The notes: generated from the letters alone by a model not told the origin. A DNA stretch of 64,000 bases from Daldinia sp. FL1419 (GCA_025201765.1 MU623378.1:186001-250000); one strand, 5' to 3'. Positions 1 to 11,837 are shown, counted from the stretch's first letter. Numbers and translations are program-made.

Positions 1-1952
1 TACCAATTTCTTCATTTATAACATGTTAGGAAGGAATATATTATAAATCTATCACCAGATTTCATATTAGTTTGATTGTCTCATTACTCTTGCCTAGCCT
101 TTTTGTAGTGTTCTTAGAATCCTTAAGTAAAGGTTTGCGATTGAATTGATAATGTGTAGCGAAATAATCATATAGGTGCCTGGCGTATAGGGTAGGTAAT
201 TGGAAAGCATCCGTCCTAGAATCTAATCATAATCATTTAGAGATGGGGACGGAAATCTGCCCAGCTGTTGAGAAACGAGTAGATCTAGTATAACAAGCTC
301 GAAATGTTTTGGCGGGAAGGGCTTTAACTGATTGAACACTCGAAATTCAGTTCACCAGATGTCGAGAAAACTGCCTAGATACCCAGGTAGTTAAGCCCAT
401 CGAGATGTCGCCGTGGAGGGCTTTAAATGGTTCGAACTTATAAAGGCTTATAGTCTCTTGTATGCCAGGTAAGTTGTCTACAAGTCAGAGTGTAGATATT
501 TAAGTAGAATTGGAAGTAGAAATAGTTTTATCATAGGTGGAGTTGAAGGTCCCTGAATCCGACAGGTACACGTTCCTAGCCGAGTCTCAGGAACAAATGC
601 AACCTTGAAAAGTGATGATCCAAACAGGAGCTACTATTCTGATGGTGATGAGGGTTGAACCAGGAAATACCCATGTCGTGAGGGTTCATGTTAACCTTTT
701 CTATGTAAATGGTCTGCGTAATGTGTCTTCCCGGGATCGGGACCAAAAAGAGGCAATGCGGGACCGCCCAGACTTGGTGACGGGGCACAGAAACATCCCA
801 AGTCTAGATCAGGACTGCGGCGATATCCACACTTCAAACGGTCAGACGGTTCGGCCGCACCTAACTAAAAGAATAGAGCTAAAGAGCTATGATTCTTGGC
901 GATTTGACGTTCAAGAGAGCACGTGGCCGTGCGACATCTTTAACGATTGCACTGCTTTGGTTTTGTTACCTAGGGTTGTGGAATTCTCACGATACTTTTC
1001 CATGTTGGACTAACATAACACCTAAACGCAACCCACAACACAGCAACAATCCTACGAGGCAAAATTGCAATTAAAATTTATTAATAGTAACAAAAAGTTA
1101 TTAACTAATCATATAACGTTACCTTGTCGGTATGATTCTAAGGGAGACACACTGAGCTGTCGGCCCGAATTTGGCAAAAGCCCCTCGATATTCGCGACGC
1201 AATGGCTCGAATACGTTTCTGTGGCTTGATCGCGCGATGATAACCCCCCAACGCCCTCGTGGCCGACGTCCTCTTCGAGCCAGGCCGTGGTGTGTGTTAT
1301 GCGAATCGTCGAACTCGAACAGGGTGGCTAATGCACATCGACCTGAGCAGCCCGTCTAGTTCACTGATTAGCTACGACACTATCTGCAAATCATATCCTG
1401 CGAGACACGAAATGCCAAGCGAAAGCTTATTATGGCTCTGGATGTAACCTCCTTAGGCAGCTCAACGGACACTAGTAGCTGTCTAGTTCAAGGGCTAACC
1501 GACTGAGAGGGGACGGATTTCTAAACTCTGTTGTGTGCGGTGAGGATACCACGTTGATAATAAACGCGAACGTGCAGCTGAGATACATTTTACTGGCGTA
1601 GCACCCGTAGAACATCGAACCGGTCAACCCTAAAACATATACCGAGGTCCTAGAGGCATATGTGAGCTCCCGTTAAGGCGTCTGGTGTTACATGTGCTTC
1701 CTTTACAGAGCTGTGCTACATATTGTCTTAGAAACCATATCATTGGGTATGTCGCGAGCTGCTGAACTTGTTCTATCTGTTCTAGAATTATTCCAATGCA
1801 GGAAGGCAAAAAGTTTAGTCGTTGGATCTTGATACAATCGGTTGATCCGACTCGTTATTAGTTTAAAGACCCTTTGCCGATAGCATTCCGGGCGTCTGGG
1901 CGGACAGGGGGCCCCGTACTCCAGAGGAGCCGCTCAGGACGGTAGATCTTCA
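1..1952. other. intergenic, no gene seen
   Basis: No reading frame here resembles a known protein. The longest frames (for example 612-1013 on +) have no recognisable motif, no splice-linked partner and no codon pattern like the real genes nearby. Base composition is moderate, unlike the AT-rich block further on. I see nothing beyond ordinary intergenic DNA. Confidence 0.6.
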
Positions 1953-1961
1953 CACGTGGGG
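1953..1961 (+). promoter_or_regulatory. Pho4/NUC-1-type E-box upstream of phosphate symporter
   Basis: The sequence CACGTGGGG contains the E-box CACGTG followed by GG, the form known as the high-affinity site of yeast Pho4; Neurospora NUC-1 is the orthologous regulator. It lies about 640 nt upstream of the start of a PHO89-type phosphate transporter, whose homologues are induced by phosphate starvation through this factor. The match is direct; the regulatory role is inferred. Confidence 0.45.
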
Positions 1962-2445
1962 TCTTGCAACAACTACCATTGGCCCATGCGAGCTCCAGGG
2001 TCCGTTGGAGTCCTGTGTCCCCGCCAAGAGCCTCAGCCCGCGAACTCGCCGCGAACCAGAGTCTTCATGTTATCAAGCCCTTTACAAACCCTTACATGGC
2101 TCCTGCGTAGATAGTGTTTATCACGGATATTGAAATCCTATCCTGCGCAGCCAAGATGCGCCAAGTACGCCGATTCTGCCTCGATGTCGACAAGCGAACA
2201 TAAGCCTTGCCCAGCCGGGCAGGCCTAGTCCCCTAGATGCGGATGGGGGAACGGCCGACTGGCCAAGCTTGTGAAAGTGGCTTTCCGGGTTTAATCAGAA
2301 ATCATGCTTTCGCGAGATGCGAGATGCAAGTGTTGCAAGGCTTACCTTGTGCGCTCGTTGGATTTGGTGCTGCTCGGTGAGGCCCACTTGAGGCAGCTTT
2401 GAGCGGCCTTTCGTCGCGTTCGCGGAGATACGCTCGGGTAGGACC

Positions 2446-2452
2446 TATATAA
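2446..2452 (+). promoter_or_regulatory. TATA box of the phosphate symporter
   Basis: TATATAA lies about 150 nt upstream of the start codon and is followed by a pyrimidine-rich stretch (2456-2490), the usual arrangement of a strongly regulated fungal promoter. Together with the upstream E-box it suggests inducible transcription. Confidence 0.5.
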
Positions 2453-2599
2453 TCTCCCTATCGCTCTTTGTTTCCCTCTCTATCTGGCTCTTGATAAACA
2501 ACGGCCTGGAACCAACGAAGCATCGAGGCATCGACCATCGAACTTCCGATCTTCGAAACCCATACCGACCTTTGACGGCTTCCGCCTACGTGTGTCAAA

Positions 2600-4490
2600 A
2601 TGGAACTCGATCAGTACACTTACATCTTTGCTATTGGCACTCTGTTTGCCATGCTGGATGCCTTCAACAACGGTGCCAGTAAGTACATCTCTTAGCTAAC
2701 CAATCACATCCACTCACGCACGCATACACGGCCAATATTTTCAGATATTAACGATTTTCTCTCTAGACGATGTCGCGAATTCTTGGGCTACCAGTGTCTC
2801 GTCGAGATCCATCTCGTACAGACAAGCCATGGTTTTCGGTACCGTATTTGAAATGCTTGGAGCTATTACCGTCGGTGCCCGCACGGCCGACACCATCAAG
2901 AACGGGATCATCCCTTACAAGGCCTTCGGCGGAAACGCCGGCGTTCAGATGCTCGCTTTCACATGTGCTTTGGCTGCCGCGTCATCTTGGGTTATGTGGT
3001 GCACGCGACACTCGGCTCACGTATCGTCTACCTACTCTCTTATCTCCGCCGTCGCTGGTGTCGGTGTCGCGACTGTCGGCGCCTCGCAGGTGCAATGGGG
3101 TTGGAACGACGGTAAGGGCCTTGGCGCCATCTTTGCTGGTTTGGGAATGGCTCCCGTCATTGCCGGTGGTTTCGGTGCTTGCTTTTTTATGCTCATCAAG
3201 CTTGTCGTGCATATCCGCAAGAACCCGATTCCCTGGGCTGTCTACTCCTCGCCTTTCTTCTTTCTTGTCGCCGGTACTGTCTGTACCCTGTCCATCGTGT
3301 ACAAGGGTTCTCCTAGCTTGAACTTGAACAAGAAGCCTGGCTGGTATGTCGCCGCTGTCACTATGGGCTGTGGTGGCGGTGTTGCCCTCCTTTCGGCTAT
3401 CTTCTTTGTTCCCTATGTCCACGCGAAGGTTATCAAGAGAGATCACACGGTAAAATGGTGGGCGTTCCTCCAAGGACCCCTCCTTTTCAAGCGCCCAGCT
3501 CCCGAGAACTCCGAGACCGCCAACATTCCCAACTATGCCGTTGTCCAGGATGACGAAGAGGAACACGCTTCCACCCGCTCCGAATCCATCTCCGAACACC
3601 CGGCCGCTTCGAGCTCCAACGAAAACGAAAACGAGAAGAGACTCGCTACGATCGAAGCTAGACAAACTACATACAAGGAAATCGTTGCCGATGGCGAGAA
3701 GAAGCTAAACGAGAAGCTCCTCAAGAGTCGCGGCCCTATGGGCTGGGCCATGCGCACGCTCCGCGACAACCCCATGGGTGCTGGTGAGATCTACGAACTC
3801 CACAACATCAAGATCCTCCTGAAGCGCATCCCCGCAATCATCACCAGCGGTCTTCTCTACGGTCTCCACTACGACATCCACGCCGCACAGTCCGGTATCT
3901 CCGGCACCCCCGAGGGTAAGCGTATGCAGCGCGTCTACGCCCACGCGGAGAAGTACCCCAACGAGGTCGAGCACACGTATTCCTTTATCCAGATCTTGAC
4001 CGCTTGCACTGCTTCCTTCGCTCACGGCGCCAACGATATCGGTAACTCTGTCGGACCTTGGGCTGTCATTTACTCGGCATGGAAGACTGGTGATGCCGCC
4101 GAGTCTACTGCTCAGGTTCCCGTTTGGCAACTCGCCGTCCTGTCTGCGATGATTTCTATCGGTCTCATCACGTATGGGTACAACATCATGAAGGTCATGG
4201 GTAACAAGATCACATACCACTCTCCTAGCCGTGGTTGCTCCATGGAGATGGGCGCTGCTATCACGGTGCTTGTTTTCTCGCAATACTCCCTTCCCGTGTC
4301 CACTTCGATGTGCATCACGGGCGCTACCGTCGGCGTCGGTCTCTGCAACGGTACTATCAAGGCTGTCAACTTCCAACGTGTCGGCCTGCTACTCCTATCG
4401 TGGATTGCGACGATTCCTATCGCAGGCACCCTCGGCGGTATACTGATGGGTCTGTTTATCAACGCGCCTCACTTTTTGCAATCGGCATAG
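2600..4490 (+). CDS. PHO89-type sodium/phosphate symporter (PiT family)
   Basis: Plasma-membrane inorganic phosphate symporter, PiT (TC 2.A.20) family, similar to yeast Pho89 and Neurospora PHO-4. Two exons, 2600-2678 and 2767-4490, with an 88-nt GTAAGT...TAG intron, give 600 residues. The splice restores the N-terminal PiT signature GANDVANSWATSVSSRSISY (from about residue 26). The second signature, AHGANDIGNSVGPW, begins near residue 445. These inverted repeats of hydrophobic helices flank a hydrophilic loop of about 100 residues (roughly 260-365) rich in Glu, Ser and Asn, as in the family. A Met near residue 48 is not the start because the family signature lies upstream of it. Length and topology are typical. 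Regulation by phosphate is suggested by the upstream E-box. The call is very secure; whether Na+ or H+ is the co-ion is inferred from the family. Confidence 0.95.
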
Positions 4491-6282
4491 ACCCCGCAGC
4501 GGTTTGATTTTGATTTTTTTATCGAATATAGTAATGAGAATTATTCTTGTACGAAATGTTTCATGGCAGATACCAATAGAGCAAGGTTGGGGGAAAAGTT
4601 TAGTACAGGATTATGTGTACGTTTAAAAGATATATGGATGGATAGGCTGAATGAGACCTGCGTGGCCGGGTCGTGTCTATAGTATAGACTCTACAAGACT
4701 TTCCTTTGAGATGTCAAATATACCGAATATACCTACAGCTAAATCCCATAATTTGATGGGCCCAATACGGGTTTATCACTCTTTGATATTTTATCGTTAC
4801 CTTTTTTTCAAACCTCATTATCAGATAATGGAGCAACTTCTACTATTGTATACACTAAGGTCTGCACGTCTTGGTTTTAGATGGTGATAATTGTTAGACC
4901 CAAGGTCCAGCTGCGTAACGTGTTAGTCTTTTTTCGGCAGAAGGATTTAGTACTATGCATCAAATGTGAATTTAGAGACAGTAAACATTAAATGGCAGGT
5001 AGTGATATGTCTCGACTCATCACACGATCTACCTAGCACATCGCACCCCTTTCCCTCACTGCAGACGAACAATCGGATGAAGCTCTTCCTCAACCCGCAG
5101 CACCAGGCCACAGAATAAACGAAAAGAAAAAAGGGGTGCTGTGATTCATCCAAAGGATGATCGTGGTTCCAAAAATAGTAGGTAGATTTTAACGGGAGAC
5201 AAATCCCTCAAAAAAAAGAAAAAAAAAAAGACCATCACACATCTTGTCAATTCCCCATGTGCGAGGTACTGTGCAGCAGGCGGCCTGTGAGGCTGCCTCT
5301 AAGAACAAACATAGGAAAAAGGAAAAGGCTGCGGTTCGGGGAGGCATGAGGAAAAGAAAAGAGGGAGGGAGAGAATGGAACTTGGGAGAGAGGGACGGCG
5401 ACGTTTTTATACCCGGCTCCAGGGCGGTGCAGGATTGTTCTGCCGGTATTTGGAGGCGGTGATGGTATGCTGTTGCCTTGTTTAGGCGGCGCTAGCGAAC
5501 CTTAATGTGGTTGTTGCCTAGGTGGTTAGCGACGTCAAGGTTGGTGATAGTGGGGCGTTGGTGTTTGCGGGGGTGTTTGCAGGAGATAAGCGATACACGT
5601 GCCAGGCGGTTGCCGTGAAGGTATCGGCTAAGAGGCAACATTAAGTTGTAGTACGCTAGATTAAGTATCTAAGTACCTCTTAGCCTGGTAGGTACTTCTT
5701 GGGTATCCAAGGTATCGCTTTATTCTCCCTTTATTTTTTAGCTTCACAATTTATGGCACTACGGCAGTTTACTAACAAATATAGAAAGGGTCTTCTAATA
5801 TATGATACATACCTAATGTATTTTACGATAACTACGTCTAGTAGTCGCACCCGAGACAGAATGTTGATCAGGAGTAAGGTCAGCCCAAAACAACCGTAAC
5901 TGAAAGAAAGAAACCTGTCTTGAATCTTACCTACGCTCAGTGGCCCGGGTTTACCGCAAGAAAACCTGTCCCCGACCTTAAGATGTGGCACTCCTCCAAC
6001 TATGACTCCTAAACTATTCCTATTCCCCTTAATCACACATTGAGGCATTCTATCGCTGTTAAGATTCTATAACTGTCAAGAGCTAAAAACGACGCCGTTA
6101 TCGCTCACGAGCAATTACGCCTTATATACTGTGCGACAATAACCATATCCTTCGACTTGTTTCGGCCCTTCCAAGCTGAGGGTACCGAGCCTGAGATACA
6201 AGATATAACTGGACTGCGAACCTCGGAGCCAATACCACTAGAACCAGATGTTGAGTAAACGTCCCCAGGTTCATACTTATGG
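4491..6282. other. intergenic
   Basis: Contains the 3' region of the phosphate symporter and the space before the NLR relic. An A-rich tract lies at about 5211-5231. Several copies of the TAGGTA/TACCTA motif common in this genome occur at 5655-5715. No frame here has recognisable homology. Confidence 0.55.
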
Positions 6283-7437
6283 TATGCTAACCAGAGTAGT
6301 ATTGTGGCAGTACACGGCTTAGGAGGTGACGCGTTCAGAACATGGACTGCTTCAAGTGGATGTCTTTGGCTTCGAGATCTCTTGCCGCAGCATCTCAAAA
6401 ACCCACCTGCCGAATTTAGTCACGGTCCTGATGATTCCAAGACTACTCGTATCGTGGCTTTCGGATACGATACTGATCTACTCACTCAAGCTCCATATCG
6501 AACAGTGTTTACCGATTCGCACGAACTTATCCCAGCAATCCGGTCTACAGGGGAGGAAGAGGAAATAGTAAGGCAAGTCGGACAGGCTTTCTTAGCCATA
6601 CCAGCCTTAGATTAGTTCAAGTACGAGAGCGATGGTATAATGCGAATTTTAATAGATGAACCGAAGTCTTTCAAAGCGGGAACTAAGAGAACGTTGATAA
6701 TATAATTACAAACTAGGACGTTTCTATCGTACGAGGTCGAGTTCCTCAAAATGGTTCAAAAGTCATATATATTCTCCAAAGGTGAGGTGTAAAATCAAGG
6801 ATGTTATGGTTCACCAAGCAGTAAGAATGTGAGTTCAAGGCTATACTAGCTGATATGTTCGATGCTAGAAACGGCGTATATTATTATCCTAGGCTAGTAG
6901 CTTTCCAGGTTCCTACCCGTCCAGCTATACATGAACATTTTAGTTCGCGTCGCACAAAAAAGAAAACCTCAACTTTTAGAAAACACGTTGAAAGGTATTC
7001 CCGCATTTTACGACGAAGAGGTTAGGCAAAGCGATCACGATGCTTATCAGGGGGTTCTGAAGGAAATTTGGGACCAGGGAGAGAATGACGTTGAACTCGC
7101 AGGCATGGTCCTTTGAGGGATCGCTTTCAAAAAGCACCCCATTAAGTTAACTCGAGGGTTTATTGGAAATACCCTTGACTTTGAAGATCCCCTTATTTAC
7201 GAAATCCTATTCAAATATAACGACCAGAAGGGTATCTTTCTCAAAGATATTCTCGCTGTTTGCCGAGGGCTCGTCCTTGCAGAGTGAGCCTTTCCCATCC
7301 CGTGAAATATACACATTAGTTTCGCCCACTATACTGTAGAGAAATACTTTACGAGTAAATCAGCGCAAGAACAACATTTTCAGGATGCAGAAGAACGACT
7401 CGCAACGATTTTCTCTAGGACCAAATGCTTTCATTAA
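6283..7437 (+). pseudogene. broken NLR-like gene (alpha/beta hydrolase and NACHT-ankyrin remnants)
   Basis: Two blocks match the two ends of fungal NLR-like proteins. The first (about 6295-6600) reads IVAVHGLGGDAFRTWT, then WLRDLLPQHL and a degenerate FGYDT. This is the lipase-like alpha/beta hydrolase (DUF676/PGAP1-like) found at the N-terminus of many NACHT proteins. The second (about 6960-7430) reads as the winged-helix segment after the NACHT: QGVLKEIWDQGENDVELAG, then ILAVCRGLVLAE and FAHYTVEKYF, a conserved series seen before ankyrin repeats. Stop codons interrupt the frame (near 6613, 7114, 7287, 7300 and 7435). The Walker A/B core expected between the blocks is absent or unrecognisable, and no ankyrin repeats follow. 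Intact relatives act in heterokaryon incompatibility or non-self recognition, but this copy cannot encode a working receptor. Introns could explain one stop, but not all of them. Confidence 0.75.
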
Positions 7438-7926
7438 GCGGCCCATAGTCTCAAAAGACTGTACTGCTATGACACACGATACTCCCAAAATCGATATGGC
7501 GTATGTTATGAATAAGAGAGTATAGGGTGAGTGAGGGATCGCGTGTTGGCTGCCTCGATTGGTTGGAATATCGTAAGGATGGTACTATTAAACGGAATAT
7601 GATTAACGAACCGACAGAATAATTTGGAAACTTACGAGATAGACAATCTACCTAGATAAGAAAAAAGGCGTGCTAAACCTAGGGCTCGAACTAGGAGCTG
7701 TAGTCCCGCCATCGGGCTTAGGATCACCACCTTTTAGGTATTCACCACCATAGCGTCACTACACTCGTCCGGGTTATAAGGCGATGTTTTAAATTCCATA
7801 TTTATTGGACTAGGAACTTTGTTAGATAATCTAGAAGGATAAACACTTGAAAACTCAAGTAGGACCTGTATTTCCTAGTAGTGACGCGATACCCCTTTTA
7901 CCCCTATCCCATAACCCCTATCTAAA
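7438..7926. other. intergenic between NLR relic and fucosidase
   Basis: Short spacer holding the 3' side of the fucosidase gene (transcribed leftward). A minus-strand segment at about 7685-7760 contains a tRNA B-box-like GTTCGAGCC, but no tRNA cloverleaf can be drawn. No gene seen. Confidence 0.5.
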
Positions 7927-9474
7927 CTACACGGCCCCCCTCCGCGTCCCAAGGACCTGGAAACCATTAACCAACGGTATATCATTCGCCTGCGTAATGC
8001 GAAGCCGTATCTTACTTGTCTCCACAGCCGGACTTAGCCTATCAATACGTTTATACCCTAACGATGTACCCGTAACCAGCGTCTTGTAAACACCATCCAC
8101 CACGGCATCAATCGCGTATCCACCAATCCTCTGGCCCAAGAAAATATGTTCCTGCGTAATAAATGCATCAACAGTGTAACTGTCACCCAGATCGACTTCC
8201 AGCCACCCGGTCTTCTCCCCGTCGTTAAGCGCCCAGTACGTATCCTGGTTACCGTCGAGAACATTGCCCGGCCCGTAGAGAGTAGCGTTATCGCCGTGGA
8301 TACTACTTGCATTTATAGCAAGTTCCGGCGTGAGTATCTCACGGGTGAGAAACTCGTCGCGTTGGGCTTTAAATTGGAGTAGGATATCCACATCACCCTT
8401 GGGGATCTGCCCCGTCGTATCGGGGGGAACATCCAGCAAGAGATTCACGCTCCGACCCACGGACTGGAAGTACATATCCATCAGAGCATCGGCTGTCTTC
8501 GGCTTCTCGTCGGAATGAAAAAACCAGCCATCGCGTATACGCGCATCTGCCTCCGCTGGCGTCCAATAAGTACCATCTCGTACGCCGGTTTGTAGCTGGT
8601 CGCCAGAGTAGTGCGGTTGATCTTGCGTCCGACTAATCGTATGCCAATTCGTTGCTACCGTTACTCCATCCTCGTTCCCAACCCATCGCGCATCCACGCC
8701 TTGGTGTCCCCACATGATAGCACCCGGTTGATGCTCGCGGATAATATTGCGGAAATCCGTCCAGTTGAACGTCTGTATGGTATCCGAGCCGCTGTTTCCA
8801 TCTAGCCATAGCTCGGATACCTCAACGGATGAGCCGTCACTTAGCTTCATCGTTATCAATTCTGTTAGCTGTTGAGCGTAAAGCTCATTGTAGTCGCCCG
8901 AGCTGGCGTCCCCGAAAATCTGCGGTTCATCATATATCGTACCAGCTAATCCGGGCTTCGGCATGGCTGGATCGCGGTGGATATCCCACGGCGAGAGGTA
9001 AATGCCAAACTTGATACCGAATTTCTTCGCCGAGGCGGCTGCCAACTGCACGACGTCGGCATTGAGACCTTTCTCAATGCGATCCTTTGCCCATTTTCCG
9101 TTACCGATCTTATACGTTGTAGTATTTGTATTCCATAGTGTCATTCCATCGTGATGCTTCGCTGTTAAAATCATTCCCGCCATACCAGCATCCGCAAAAG
9201 CCTTGGCCCATTGGTCCGTGTCTAACGCTGTCGGATTGAAGACATCGGGTGTGCTCTGACTGCGTCCCCATTCCTCGTTTGTGAATGTATTGGGTCCGAA
9301 GTGGACGAATGCATAGTACTCTAGCCGATGCCATTCAAGCTGCTGAGCAGTTGGTGTCTGCAGATACGCAGCGGGCGGATCTTGACCATATACCGCGTTC
9401 GCTAACCAGCTCGCAGCGGCAAGGAATAACGGCATCCATCGCGAACCTTTTGTGGCCCGCATTCTAATTGGCAT
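7927..9474 (-). CDS. secreted alpha-L-fucosidase, GH29, with C-terminal F5/8C domain
   Basis: Hydrolyses alpha-L-fucosyl residues from glycoconjugates or plant xyloglucan. It is single-exon with 515 residues from the chosen start. I prefer the Met at 9474 (or 9462) over the longer frame beginning at 9570, because it places a signal peptide (MPLFLAAASWLANAVYG) at the N-terminus. The GH29 core shows FVHFGPNTF, LTAKHHDGMTLWNT, FGIYLSPWD and SELWLDGN; the Asp of WLDG (about residue 225) is the expected catalytic nucleophile. Residues from about 385 on form a discoidin/F5-8C (CBM32-like) carbohydrate-binding domain with NVLDGNQDTYWA and GWLEVDLGD. Length is normal for a fungal GH29 with an accessory module. 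No frameshift is seen, so it looks intact. Substrate linkage cannot be told from sequence. Confidence 0.92.
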   Translation of the reverse strand: MPIRMRATKGSRWMPLFLAAASWLANAVYGQDPPAAYLQTPTAQQLEWHRLEYYAFVHFGPNTFTNEEWGRSQSTPDVFNPTALDTDQWAKAFADAGMAGMILTAKHHDGMTLWNTNTTTYKIGNGKWAKDRIEKGLNADVVQLAAASAKKFGIKFGIYLSPWDIHRDPAMPKPGLAGTIYDEPQIFGDASSGDYNELYAQQLTELITMKLSDGSSVEVSELWLDGNSGSDTIQTFNWTDFRNIIREHQPGAIMWGHQGVDARWVGNEDGVTVATNWHTISRTQDQPHYSGDQLQTGVRDGTYWTPAEADARIRDGWFFHSDEKPKTADALMDMYFQSVGRSVNLLLDVPPDTTGQIPKGDVDILLQFKAQRDEFLTREILTPELAINASSIHGDNATLYGPGNVLDGNQDTYWALNDGEKTGWLEVDLGDSYTVDAFITQEHIFLGQRIGGYAIDAVVDGVYKTLVTGTSLGYKRIDRLSPAVETSKIRLRITQANDIPLVNGFQVLGTRRGAV

Positions 9475-10218
9475 CGCAATCACGATAGTAACGCAAGACG
9501 GCTTAATGCAAGCGATTGACCCAAAGAATTCCAGCTTTCTCGACCTTACATTGGATAACACAGTCCACAATCCATTGTGGTCTGGCTATGTAGCATATAA
9601 CCCATCCTTTCCCCAGATTTTCTTTACCCTACCGGGCGGGGAATTCTTCAACGTCGTAACCGACAGGGACCGTGACTGGTAGAAGCCGGCTCGAGATTTG
9701 CCGTATTCCATTTTGGGAAGTTGCCTAGAATAAAAGGTGAGGGTAGTGAGAGGAGACGCTTTTATAAGAGCAAGTTTGTGTGTAAGTTGATGCGATGTAT
9801 GAAGTATGATATAAATATGAAGCGAAAAGAGACTTATTTAACCTAGTTAAGTTGTTAGGTAAGACTAATAACAAATGAGTATTTCTTTTCCAACTATTGA
9901 ATAAGAGATTTTGGCTTTAATTAGGTAGTTGACGTAACTAGTCTAAACCTTAAGACTCTTCAACCAATTCACAAGTCTCTCAATTGCGGTATCGTAGCTT
10001 AGAATTAGGTAATTAAAGCCTCGATTAACTCTAAACAGCATACCAATAATAGTTAAAATGCGTAATTCACATTTCCCAACCATCGATTCAACGTCGCCCT
10101 CGATTCCCCATAACAAAGCGCAAAGACGTAATTTGTAAGCTCCCTTGCCAAAATCGCCAAAATAGCCCAAATCGTAGCGGGGCTCTTCGATCTCGCATGC
10201 CGAACAGCTTACACCATA
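9475..10218. other. intergenic, upstream of fucosidase
   Basis: Contains the promoter side of the fucosidase gene (leftward) and spacer DNA. A minus-strand frame at 9943-10170 (75 residues) has no recognisable family and is not called. Nothing else supported. Confidence 0.5.
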
Positions 10219-10234
10219 TCACGTGATGACGTCA
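10219..10234. promoter_or_regulatory. abutting E-box and CRE palindromes upstream of cytochrome b5 reductase
   Basis: Two 8-bp palindromes lie edge to edge: TCACGTGA (10219-10226, a Cbf1-like E-box) and TGACGTCA (10227-10234, the bZIP/CREB consensus). They sit about 420 nt upstream of the start of the reductase gene. The base match is exact; binding by Cbf1-like and bZIP factors is inferred. Confidence 0.5.
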
Positions 10235-10654
10235 TATTCCAAGGATCATGCCATCGGGTTTAGCGACAAAAGCTCGTCCGACTCTTTTTTGCTACCTAAG
10301 GTGCAAGTAGTACTGTACTAACTAGGCGTTGGTAGGTTACCTAGGTGCTAGGAAGTAGGAGCTGCGTAGCACTAAACCATCTTGCCGAATGGCGAATGGC
10401 AATGGTTCCGGGTTAACTGGGAAACTCCAAACGGCACAGCGTGGAGGTACCTTGTAGGTAGTATTTTCTCGTACGTACCTTTTTTATGCCTCTCTTCCCT
10501 TTTACCTAAAACTCAGCTTCAACTTCCAACAAAATCCTCATAAACAACAAATAAAATATTCGGGCCTAAATCCCTTCTCTCCCCCTCACCCTCAATTGGC
10601 CCGATATATACCATTACCCCGCCTGTCGCGCCTAGGTCTATTCGCATAGAAAAC

Positions 10655-11837
10655 ATGTTTGCCAGATCAGCTTTTCGCGCGGCCCAGCCGTTGAAGAGGG
10701 TAAGTACAATTATCTATCGTAATCACATAATAGCTTCATCCGGAGCTCCGAGCTTGATTACCACAGCTCTAAAGAGCTCAATTTATCTTCAATTGCATGC
10801 TAACTAACACTGGCCCTTCGCACGCTAGAACCTCCTCTCCCGCGCATACGCCACAGAACCCGCCAAGAGCGGCTCATCTAACACTCTCCTCTACACTCTC
10901 GGCGCTGCTGGTGTCGCAGGCGCGGGCTACTGGTACTACGCTGGCCAGGGTGCCGGTTCCGTGGCGGCTAAGGCTAAGGATGTCGCAAGTGGCCCGCCCA
11001 AGAAAGCTTTCCTCGGTGGCGATCAGGGCTTTATTTCCCTGTTGCTAAAGGACGTCGAGATTATCAACCACAACACCAAGAAGTTCATCTTCAAGCTACC
11101 TGAAGACGACCAGGTCTCGGGTATGGCGGTAGCTAGTGCCCTACTTACTAAGTACCAATACGAGGGCCAGAAGCCCGTCGTACGACCGTACACGCCAACG
11201 AGCGATGAGGGTGAGCCCCCAGCTATGAAGATGGGATGACAACTCTAGCTAACACATGAGGCATACAGACACCAAGGGCTACATCGAGCTTGTAGTAAAG
11301 AAATACCCTAACGGTCCCATGTCAACACACCTCCACGACATGGTCCCAGGCCAACGCTTAGACTTCAAGGGCCCTCTTCCCAAGTACCCCTGGACAGCCA
11401 ACAAGCACGACCACATCGCCCTAATCGCTGGTGGTACTGGTATCACGCCTATGTACCAGCTTGCGCGTGCCATCTTCAAAAACCCCGACGACAAGACCAA
11501 GGTAACGCTTGTCTTCGGTAATGTCTCCGAGGAGGACATCCTTCTCAAGCGCGAGTTTGCCGAGCTCGAGAACACATATCCCAACCGCTTCCGCGCCTTC
11601 TACGTCCTCGATAACCCTCCCAAGGAATGGACCGGCGCCAAGGGCTACATCACAAAGGACCTCCTCAAGACGGTCCTTCCCGAGCCCAAGAGTGAAAACA
11701 TCAAGGTCTTCGTGTGCGGTCCCCCGGGTCTATACAAGGCCATCTCCGGCACAAAGGTTAGCCCTTCGGATCAAGGCGAACTCTCTGGTTACCTAAAGGA
11801 GCTGGGATACTCCAAGGACCAGGTTTACAAGTTCTAA
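10655..11837 (+). CDS. mcr1: NADH-cytochrome b5 reductase, mitochondrial (MCR1-like)
   Basis: Flavoenzyme that passes electrons from NADH to cytochrome b5, in the outer membrane and intermembrane space of mitochondria. Three exons: 10655-10699, 10829-11210 and 11269-11837. The introns are 129 and 58 nt, the first with a GCTAACTAAC branch region. The product is 331 residues. The N-terminus (MFARSAFRAAQPLKR) is a basic, hydroxylated presequence, followed by a membrane segment (about residues 28-45, TLLYTLGAAGVAGAGYWYYA). The FAD-binding motif RPYTPTSDEDTKGY is completed only when the second intron is removed. The NAD-binding motifs GGTGITPMYQ and CGPPG follow, and the protein ends GYSKDQVYKF as in the family. 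Length matches fungal Mcr1. The call is secure; the exact processing sites are not visible. Confidence 0.95.

Noticed and set aside
7680..7765. Possible tRNA on the minus strand with B-box-like GTTCGAGCC
   Set aside because: The T-arm would need an 8-nt loop and no acceptor, D or anticodon stems can be drawn. At best it is a tRNA-derived remnant.
9943..10170. 75-residue minus-strand frame
   Set aside because: Looks faintly helical but cannot be assigned, and has no splice partner.
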